Positions 1-4,963 of a DNA stretch of 6,187 nt are shown one piece after another. A program made the position numbers and the translations under genes. Numbering within the stretch: the stretch's first letter is position 1; every line of letters starts with the position of its first letter. Source of the DNA: JBEKDJ01 sp050014415 (GTDB lineage: Bacteria; Desulfobacterota; BSN033; UBA1163); the NCBI GenBank assembly GCA_050014415.1, contig JBEKDJ010000298.1, forward strand, positions 1 to 6,187. Reading direction: 5' to 3'. The notes below the pieces were generated by a model. That model saw only the letters and a program-made list of their open reading frames with translations. It was not told the origin of the DNA and did no database searches.

Positions 1-11
1 CCCAAAACCCT

Positions 12-32
12 AACTCTTTGCAAAGAGTTTTT
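12..32 (+). terminator. Palindrome with T-run, probable terminator of an upstream gene
   Basis: Bases 12-29 are a perfect 18-nt inverted repeat (arms AACTCTT and AAGAGTT around TGCA), followed by TTT and a pyrimidine-rich stretch. This is the shape of an intrinsic terminator on the + strand, but the stem is AT-rich and therefore weak. The T-run is only on the + side, so it would end a gene lying to the left of the window. A palindromic protein-binding site is the main alternative. Confidence 0.4.
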
Positions 33-157
33 CTTCGATTCAAAATCTTATTTCAGATGCTCGTGTGACATTGTGGCGAAGCACCGGCTGATGAGAACAT
101 AACTTCTGATTTCGGACGAGTAGTTGCAATAGACCAAACCTTAGGTTAAGAAGGGTT

Positions 158-928
158 ATGTTCAAACCGTTACTAATCGTCTCGCTGTTGGTATTTTGCT
201 TCCTAGCTCCAGGTTTCTCTTACAGTTTTGAAACAAAAGGCCAGGACTGCGCCAAGTGCCACACATTGGGCAATGACGAGGCAAGGGACCTTCTCAAAGG
301 CATCTTCCCGGATGTGAAAATAGTTGATATCAGAGTGAGTCCTGCCAAGGCCTTTTGGGAGATTTTTTCGGAAGCGGGGGGAAAAAAGGGTCTGATCTAT
401 GTCGATTTTTCAAAGAAATATTTAATTTTAGGGTCGATGATTTCAATAAAGGAAAGAAAAAATCTCTCGCAGGAGAGGTTCGCCGAACTCAACAAAATTG
501 ATGTCTCACAGATACCTCTTGACGATGCTCTTGTGATGGGCGATCAAAAAGCCAAAATCCGCATCATTGCTTTTTCCGACCCTGACTGACCGTACTGCGC
601 GAAACTTCATCAGGAGATGAAGAAGATCATAGAAGAAAGAAAAGATATTGTCTTCTCTATCAAGATGCTTCCACTGCCGAAGATCCATCCTGGAGCCTAT
701 GACAAAGCAAAGGCGATCGTCTGTGAGAAATCCATGACCCTTCTTGAGGATGCCTACGATAAGAAACAGTTGCCCAAACCGAGCTGCGAAACACCCGCCG
801 TTGACGAAAACATAAGACTGGCTGAGAAACTGGGTATATCGAGCCTGCCTACCTTGGTCTTCCCTGATGGAAAGGTGATCTCAGGATATAAAGACGCCAA
901 AACCCTTATGAACCTAATAGGCAATTGA
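158..928 (+). CDS. Selenocysteine-containing DsbC-like periplasmic thiol:disulfide isomerase with N-terminal CxxCH motif
   Basis: Probable 256-residue selenoprotein read through an in-frame TGA at 587-589 (Sec144). Residues 1-23 look like a signal peptide (Lys3, hydrophobic 4-17, cleavage near SYS/F), so it should act in the periplasm. C31-A-K-C34-H35 matches a c-type haem attachment motif. Residues about 50-125 resemble the DsbC dimerisation domain (LIYVD, KYLILG). Residues about 130-256 are a thioredoxin fold: FSDPD, then Sec144-P-Y-Cys147 in place of CxxC, cis-Pro231 in SLPT, and C189/C210 spaced from the active site almost like the structural disulfide of E. coli DsbC. The + frame continues without another stop to TGA-independent TGA-free end TGA... 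it ends at the TGA of 926-928. ATG158 is the only start after the in-frame stop at 107-109; its ribosome site (AAGAAGGG) is close to the ATG. A sequencing error or decayed gene is the alternative, but the exact Cys position and the hairpin argue against it. Confidence 0.87.
587..589 (+). other. Recoded UGA codon, selenocysteine 144
   Basis: This in-frame TGA replaces the first Cys of the DsbC-type FSDPDCPYC active site, and the resolving Cys follows three residues later. TGA acts as an ordinary stop for mnmA, larE and the ThiI-like gene in the same window, so a general reassignment of TGA does not explain it. Whether the host has SelA, SelB, SelC and SelD cannot be seen here. Confidence 0.85.
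605..622 (+). promoter_or_regulatory. Candidate bacterial SECIS hairpin
   Basis: CTTCATC (605-611) pairs perfectly with GATGAAG (616-622), giving a 7-bp stem closed by the loop AGGA. The stem begins 15 nt after the TGA and the loop guanines are 24-25 nt after it. Bacterial SECIS elements recognised by SelB lie inside the reading frame just after the UGA, with a small apical loop having a G in its first two bases; this one fits. I do not see the bulged U of the E. coli fdhF element. The hairpin encodes part of the helix after the active site (L-H-Q-E-M-K). Confidence 0.72.
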
Positions 929-1270
929 TAGTGGGAAACCAGGGGGGACAAAATTGATCGTAACGCTCTAAATGCTTTTCCCGCTGCCTTTAGGTGTCAG
1001 ATTCCAATTACCAAATCCCAAATAACATCCAATTACCACATTCCAACAACCACGAGATTTTGAATTCTTTGCAATTCCGATTATTAGAGATTCAGGTCAT
1101 TGTTCGGTCATTGGTGTCTAGAACCTGGTGCTTCATATCTCATCAGGACTTCGTCAGAATGCCAAATAGACAGCGTTGATCGATCCCCAAACTCTTTCAG
1201 AACTGTCTCATGCCTGTGACAGAATTCATCTTTCCTATTCAGTCGGTAGTGGAGAACCTCTGCTTTCGCT
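929..1270. other. Convergent intergenic gap with no supported gene
   Basis: This 342-nt gap separates the 3' ends of the selenoprotein gene (+) and the ThiI-like gene (-). It contains a degenerate 7-nt repeat (about 999-1114), described separately. It also holds a small hairpin at 1203-1222 (CTGTCTCA / TGTGACAG, one mismatch, TGCC loop) that lacks a T-run on either side, so I do not call it a terminator. The short reading frame starting at 994 is made largely of the repeat and has no protein-like features. Confidence 0.6.
999..1114. repeat. Degenerate 7-nt tandem repeat with fold-back arms
   Basis: From 999 to 1051 the sequence reads as heptads ending mostly in CC or AC (AGATTCC, AATTACC, AAATCCC, AAATAAC, then a 4-nt slip, AATTACC, ACATTCC, AACAACC). 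The right side has two copies of GGTCATTG (1095-1102, 1106-1113). CCAATTACC at 1004-1012 is the reverse complement of GGTCATTGG at 1106-1114 with one mismatch, so the ends can fold back on each other. There is no coding signal. The function is unknown. Confidence 0.6.
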
Positions 1271-2275
1271 TCACTCGTTGATCATCAATCTCTCAATCTC
1301 TCCTCTCGAAACGGGTAAGACAGAAAGAGATTGATGGCGGTCTTCGTCCACCACTTTATAGGTTACCTCTATCTTCTCTAAACCCTTTGCCTTGCCATAG
1401 TGAGCCGTGATGGCAGCCGCCATCTCAAGATCCCCTTTATCAGGCTTTCCCCTCAGGAGGGAAAGAGGTCCCGGAAAATTGGACACTTTCAATAAAATAT
1501 CGTCCTCCTGAGAAAAGGTCTCGATCTTCCTGTTCTCCTCTTCGTTTCTTCCGACGACCGATTTAACCTTCGGAGAAATTCGAAAATGTCTTCCTACCTT
1601 CAGGAGATGAATATCATTAATCGAGAAATCGGAGTCATGAAAAATCAGATCTCTCATCCGTTTTGAGAAGCCTGGATCTGTGAGAAGGCACCCTCCGGCC
1701 GGACAAGGATAATCCTGTATTCCAAAATGGTCCGCCAATCTGATCTGCGGCTTTCTTGATCGCCCCTGAATATTCAGAAGTCTCTCCCGGTCCACCCAAC
1801 CTTCCTTTTCCGGGATGGAGGCCGGAAGGAGTTTAGCGGACAGCGGTCTAAGGATGAAGCCCTGGAGCCCTGCCTCCCTTTCGATCAGGTGTATCGAATC
1901 CTTTCGCTGAGACATTGGCCTCTGCCCCAGAACCTCACCGGTAACGATAAAGGAAGCACCGATGCTCTCCATATGGGCCTTCGCCTTTTCCAGCATGAAG
2001 ATCCGGCAGTCAATGCACGGATTCATATTCCTTCCGTAACCGTGCTTCGGATGCTTCACCACATCCAAATACTCTTCAGAAACGTTGAATACCTTCAGGG
2101 GAATTCCAAGACTGTCTACGGCCTTCTGGGAGGCAAGACAGCTCTCTCCCCGGTGAGTGCACGTACAGAAGACCGTCAGGAAATTGAGGGCCTCCAATTC
2201 AATCCCTTGCTCCATCACCACCTTGGCGGCGACCGTGCTATCGAGCCCTCCGGAGAGTAAGACGATGGCCTTCAT
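1271..2275 (-). CDS. ThiI-like PP-loop tRNA sulfurtransferase with NFACT-R-like C-terminal domain
   Basis: A 334-residue cytoplasmic protein, probably a tRNA-thiolating enzyme. The N-terminus carries the PP-loop SGGLDS (residues 8-13) that adenylates the target base. Cysteines follow at C37, C39, C46, in the CxxC C87-I-D-C90, and in C191-P-A-G-G-C196, enough to hold an iron-sulfur cluster or carry a persulfide. Residues about 235-315 (VVGRNEEEN, then DDILLKVSNFPGP and an AAAITAHYGKAKG helix) resemble the NFACT-R RNA-binding domain. It lacks the THUMP domain of classical ThiI, so the 8-position 4-thiouridine is only one possible product. The start ATG overlaps the larE stop as ATGA and has a GAGG site 7 nt upstream inside larE, which points to translational coupling. 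The PP-loop family call is firm; the substrate is inferred. Confidence 0.8.
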   Translation of the reverse strand: MKAIVLLSGGLDSTVAAKVVMEQGIELEALNFLTVFCTCTHRGESCLASQKAVDSLGIPLKVFNVSEEYLDVVKHPKHGYGRNMNPCIDCRIFMLEKAKAHMESIGASFIVTGEVLGQRPMSQRKDSIHLIEREAGLQGFILRPLSAKLLPASIPEKEGWVDRERLLNIQGRSRKPQIRLADHFGIQDYPCPAGGCLLTDPGFSKRMRDLIFHDSDFSINDIHLLKVGRHFRISPKVKSVVGRNEEENRKIETFSQEDDILLKVSNFPGPLSLLRGKPDKGDLEMAAAITAHYGKAKGLEKIEVTYKVVDEDRHQSLSVLPVSRGEIERLMINE

Positions 2276-3144
2276 CCCAACACCTCGTTCATCGATCCCG
2301 AACGAAACCCCTGAAGATCCAATGTCACATACTTGTAACCGATCTCCTTCAAACGGCTTACCACCTTCTCCCTCAGCGACCCTTCTATCAAACGAGCCAT
2401 TTCTTCCTGGAAGATCTCGATCCTGGCCAGGTTCTCGTAGTGCCGGACTCGAACCTGCTTGAATCCCAGTCCAAAAAGGAAATCTTCGGCCTCATCCACC
2501 ATTCTTAGCCCCCCCGTCGTTATCTCTTCTCCATACGGAAACCGTGATGCGAGGCAGGCAAAGGAAGGCTTATTCCATGTGGGCAGGTCTAGCGCGTTGG
2601 ATAATTCCCTCACATCCGCCTTTGTGAAGCCAGCCTCTTGGAGAGGGCTCCGAATCCCCAGCTCCTGAACGGCCTTTTTCCCGGGCCGATGATCCTTTTC
2701 ATCATCCAACGTTGACCCTTCGACGATGAAAGGGATAGACTCCTCTTTGGCCAAATGGAGTAGCTCATCGAAGAGTCTTCTTTTGCAGTAGTAACAACGG
2801 TTGGGGGGATTTTTTGAAAATCCTTCAATCTCCAATTCGTTCGATTCGATCAGACGATGTCTTCCCCCCATGGTCTGAATCACTTTCTTTGCCGCTGCCA
2901 ATTCCCTTTCAGGATATAGAGGAGAGAGGGCTGTGACAGCGAGGACGTTTCTCTCTCCGAGGGTATCTTGGGCCACCTTGAGAAGGAGCGTACTGTCAAC
3001 CCCTCCTGAATAGGCGACGAGCACCCTTTTCATAGACCGAAATATCTCTTTTAACTTTTCAGTTCTATTCTTTAACTCCGAACCCTCAACTCTTTTATCT
3101 AACACTCGTCTCCGTGGCCCTTCTCCGTGCGCATCATCGATCAT
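2272..3144 (-). CDS. larE: LarE-type ATP-dependent sulfur insertase
   Basis: A 290-residue member of the LarE family, PP-loop enzymes that adenylate the pyridinium carboxylate precursor of the nickel-pincer nucleotide and insert sulfur. SGGVDS lies at residues 46-51, followed by the family segments EGSTLDDEKDHRPG (142-155) and KPSFACLASRFPYGEEIT. The cysteines are C117-Y-Y-C120 and C197. In Lactobacillus LarE a single Cys gives up its sulfur; homologues with three cysteines, such as that of Thermotoga, bind [4Fe-4S] instead, and this protein fits that type. ATG at 3144 has an AGGA site 9 nt upstream; a GTG at 3105 would give 277 residues, closer to usual length, but with a poorly spaced GGAG. 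No larA, larB or larC is in the window, so the acceptor could differ from the lactate racemase cofactor. Confidence 0.85.
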   Translation of the reverse strand: MIDDAHGEGPRRRVLDKRVEGSELKNRTEKLKEIFRSMKRVLVAYSGGVDSTLLLKVAQDTLGERNVLAVTALSPLYPERELAAAKKVIQTMGGRHRLIESNELEIEGFSKNPPNRCYYCKRRLFDELLHLAKEESIPFIVEGSTLDDEKDHRPGKKAVQELGIRSPLQEAGFTKADVRELSNALDLPTWNKPSFACLASRFPYGEEITTGGLRMVDEAEDFLFGLGFKQVRVRHYENLARIEIFQEEMARLIEGSLREKVVSRLKEIGYKYVTLDLQGFRSGSMNEVLG

Positions 3145-3162
3145 TTGTTCTTTTCCTTTCCC

Positions 3163-3211
3163 TCATTGCCGATTCATCGTTGTTCATTGTCCATTGCTCA
3201 TTGCTCATTGC
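3163..3211. repeat. Heptad tandem repeat (TCATTGC unit) spanning the mnmA stop codon
   Basis: Seven consecutive 7-nt units run in perfect register from 3163: TCATTGC, CGATTCA, TCGTTGT, TCATTGT, CCATTGC, TCATTGC, TCATTGC. On the mnmA strand the unit is GCAATGA. The last two units lie inside mnmA and supply its final codons and stop. Because 7 is not a multiple of 3 and the unit contains TGA, three perfect copies place a stop in every frame. Confidence 0.75.
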
Positions 3212-4286
3212 TCACTTCTTTGATCCACCCTCCCCCGAGAACCGTTTCCCCATCATAGAAGACAGCAGCCTGACCGGGTGTGATGGCCTTCTGGGGTGAC
3301 TTGAATTTCACTTCCACCTCATTCTGCTTCTTCAAAGAAAGGATAGCCTCAGAACCCGGATGGTTGTACCGGATCTTCACCTGGGCCGTAAAGGGCAACG
3401 TTATCGCCGGTGAGGAGATCCAATTGATTGAGTTGACGATGAAGGTATCGCCATAAACTTCCTCTTCTCCCCCAACGATAATCGCATTCCTCTCTCGGTC
3501 GATTCCGATCACGTAGAGAGGTTTTCCCTTTGCCAGACGGAGGCCTCTTCGTTGTCCAATCGTATAAAAAGGAATTCCTTTGTGCCTTCCCAAGACATTC
3601 CCTGCCTGATCCATGATCGGTCCAGATTCGACAGAGCCTCTTAGCCTTTCAGATAAGAAAGAGTGATAGGAAGATTCGTGAATGAAGCAGATCTCTTGAC
3701 TTTCAGGCTTGTCGTGAACCCGAAGGCCGAGCTGAAATGCCTTCTCCCTCACCTCCTCTTTGTGATGCTCTCCCACCGGAAACAAGGTGCGGTGAAATTG
3801 GTCTTGCCTCAAAGAGAAGAGGACATAGGATTGATCCTTCTTCCGATCCCTCCCCTTTCTCAAAAGATACCGTCCAATCTCTTCGTCGAAATCCAACCTT
3901 GCATAATGGCCTGTGGCGATGAAATCCGCGTCCAGTTCAAGCGCCTTCCTTAGAAAAGATCCGAATTTCACCTTTTCGTTGCAGAGGATGCAAGGATTAG
4001 GAGTTCTTCCTTTATTATATTCCGCGCAGAAATATTGGATGACCTCTTTTTCAAACTCCTCTCTAAGATGGAAGACATAAAAGGGGATCTCAATCTGAAG
4101 GGCAACGCGTCTGGCATCATCGATATCGGCAAGGCTGCAACATCGGACAGGCCCTCCCTCGGTCTTATCCGTCAAACCGATACACATCGCTGCGCCGATG
4201 ACTTCATACCCCTTCTCCTTCAGAAGCCAGGCAGTCGTGCTTGAATCCACTCCCCCACTCATCGCAACAACAACCCGCTTCCTCAT
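3198..4286 (-). CDS. mnmA: tRNA-specific 2-thiouridylase MnmA
   Basis: A 362-residue enzyme of typical family length that adenylates C2 of wobble uridine 34 in tRNAs for Lys, Glu and Gln and replaces the oxygen with sulfur. Visible motifs: PP-loop SGGVDS (10-15), GRTPNPCILCN with C99 and C102 (93-103), ATGHYAR (124-130), DQSYVLF (151-157), ESQEICFI with C200, and the central TIGQRRGL, followed by a C-terminal beta-barrel. C102 and C200 match the two reactive cysteines of E. coli MnmA. C99 replaces the Asp of the DxxC version, giving the CxxC + C set linked to [4Fe-4S]-dependent members. ATG4286 has only a loose ribosome site (AAGG 10 nt upstream). The last residues, SNEQ, come from the 7-nt repeat. 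larE follows after 53 nt, probably in the same transcript. Confidence 0.95.
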   Translation of the reverse strand: MRKRVVVAMSGGVDSSTTAWLLKEKGYEVIGAAMCIGLTDKTEGGPVRCCSLADIDDARRVALQIEIPFYVFHLREEFEKEVIQYFCAEYNKGRTPNPCILCNEKVKFGSFLRKALELDADFIATGHYARLDFDEEIGRYLLRKGRDRKKDQSYVLFSLRQDQFHRTLFPVGEHHKEEVREKAFQLGLRVHDKPESQEICFIHESSYHSFLSERLRGSVESGPIMDQAGNVLGRHKGIPFYTIGQRRGLRLAKGKPLYVIGIDRERNAIIVGGEEEVYGDTFIVNSINWISSPAITLPFTAQVKIRYNHPGSEAILSLKKQNEVEVKFKSPQKAITPGQAAVFYDGETVLGGGWIKEVSNEQ

Positions 4287-4469
4287 CCCCGCTTCGCCTT
4301 CAAATCAAAATGCTCCTGCCTTCCCGAACACCACAATCTTCTCGTCGAATGCAAAAATCTAAATGCCGAAATCCAAATGCTAAATGAATGACAAATGGCT
4401 TCATGCAAAGTTTTCTCACATAGTCGGTTTTGGGATTTGATTTGAGCATTGACATTTGACACTGCCTCA
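4287..4469. repeat. Intergenic heptad repeats in opposite orientations between the NIL-ferredoxin gene and mnmA
   Basis: The left array at about 4347-4395 reads as heptads such as AAAATCT, AAATGCC, GAAATCC, AAATGCT, AAATGAA. The right array at 4432-4466 reads GGGATTT, GATTTGA, GCATTGA, CATTTGA, the complementary sense. The two flank a spacer of about 35 nt that shows no repeat. The arms could fold back imperfectly on each other. I see no clear promoter or T-tailed hairpin, so whether mnmA is transcribed from here or from upstream is open. Confidence 0.6.
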
Positions 4470-4877
4470 CTAAAACAGTATTTCCACGGCCTGATAGGGG
4501 CAGGCAGGAATGCACAGTTCGCAGGCAATGCATTTGTCCCGTTTGAAGGAGACTGCCATCTGTTTCCTATCGACGTCCAACGCCTTGGTAGGACAGATCG
4601 AGATGCAGGCAGTGCAATGGGTGCAACGATCCTCATGCCACTTGACATCCTGGGCCAACGGTTGGATCTCCACGCCTACTTCTTTGAGATAGTCGATCCC
4701 AGCCTCCAAAGCCGCTCTCTTCCCTGTAATTTCTAAGACAAGCCTGCCCTGCTCTTTAGGTGTGATTCTTGCTCTGAGAATATTGATCATCAAATCATAA
4801 TCTTTGATGAGTTTATAGGTCACTGCCTGGTCGATGAGATGGGGAGGAAAACTGAGGACCACTCTTTTCTTCTGCAT
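4470..4877 (-). CDS. NIL-domain ferredoxin (two 4Fe-4S), partner of homocysteine synthase
   Basis: A 135-residue cytoplasmic protein. Residues about 4-77 form a NIL domain, a small ACT-like fold also found at the end of methionine ABC transporter ATPases. Residues 80-133 are a dicluster ferredoxin with C85xxC88xxC91xxxC95-P and C116xxC119xxC122xxxC126-P. This architecture matches the methanogen protein encoded beside the COG1900 homocysteine synthase, and genetic work in sulfate reducers supports a joint role in making homocysteine. Here too it lies directly downstream of that gene, 86 nt away. It probably supplies electrons for the reductive step. ATG4877 is preceded by AAAGGGG with 6-nt spacing. 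The stop is TAG. Confidence 0.9.
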   Translation of the reverse strand: MQKKRVVLSFPPHLIDQAVTYKLIKDYDLMINILRARITPKEQGRLVLEITGKRAALEAGIDYLKEVGVEIQPLAQDVKWHEDRCTHCTACISICPTKALDVDRKQMAVSFKRDKCIACELCIPACPYQAVEILF

Positions 4878-4883
4878 AAAACG

Positions 4884-4890
4884 CCCCTTT
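4884..4890 (-). promoter_or_regulatory. Ribosome binding site of the NIL-ferredoxin gene
   Basis: AAAGGGG on the - strand, 6 nt before ATG4877. It fixes this start and lies just outside the heptad repeat that fills the rest of the gap. Confidence 0.6.
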
Positions 4891-4891
4891 C

Positions 4892-4961
4892 ATAGACCAA
4901 TGATCAATGGTCAGCATCCAATAGTCAATGATCATTGGTTATTGATAATTGAGCATTGATG
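4892..4961. repeat. Ten-unit degenerate heptad repeat with internal palindromes
   Basis: Ten 7-nt units run in unbroken register: ATAGACC, AATGATC, AATGGTC, AGCATCC, AATAGTC, AATGATC, ATTGGTT, ATTGATA, ATTGAGC, ATTGATG. The motif switches to its complementary sense halfway. CAATGATCATTG at 4926-4937 is a perfect 12-nt palindrome, and 4895-4912 is a near-perfect one. It fills almost the whole gap between the homocysteine synthase and NIL-ferredoxin genes, ending two bases from the stop of the former. Confidence 0.72.
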
Positions 4962-4963
4962 CT

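Noticed and set aside
71..103. Promoter for the selenoprotein gene (sigma70 or sigma54 type)
   Set aside because: CATAAC at 98-103 has no -35 at proper distance, and the GTGGC stretch lacks a matching GC element; nothing convincing.
587..589. TGA reassigned genome-wide to Trp or Gly
   Set aside because: TGA ends mnmA (3198-3200), larE (2272-2274) and the ThiI-like gene (1271-1273) at the expected family lengths.
158..928. Pseudogene or two separate genes split by a stop
   Set aside because: There is no frameshift, the second part has no ribosome site of its own and starts in the middle of the active-site helix, and the stop falls exactly on a catalytic Cys with a hairpin behind it.
994..1179. 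Small + strand reading frame of 61 codons
   Set aside because: It is made mostly of the heptad repeat, and I see no ribosome site and no recognisable domain.
1203..1222. Terminator of the ThiI-like gene
   Set aside because: The hairpin has one mismatch and no T-run on the - strand side.
3163..3211. CRISPR array
   Set aside because: The units are 7 nt, contiguous and without spacers.
4283..4648. - strand frame of 121 codons between mnmA and the NIL-ferredoxin gene
   Set aside because: It is a shadow frame overlapping the ferredoxin cysteine region, then runs through repeats; the composition is not protein-like.
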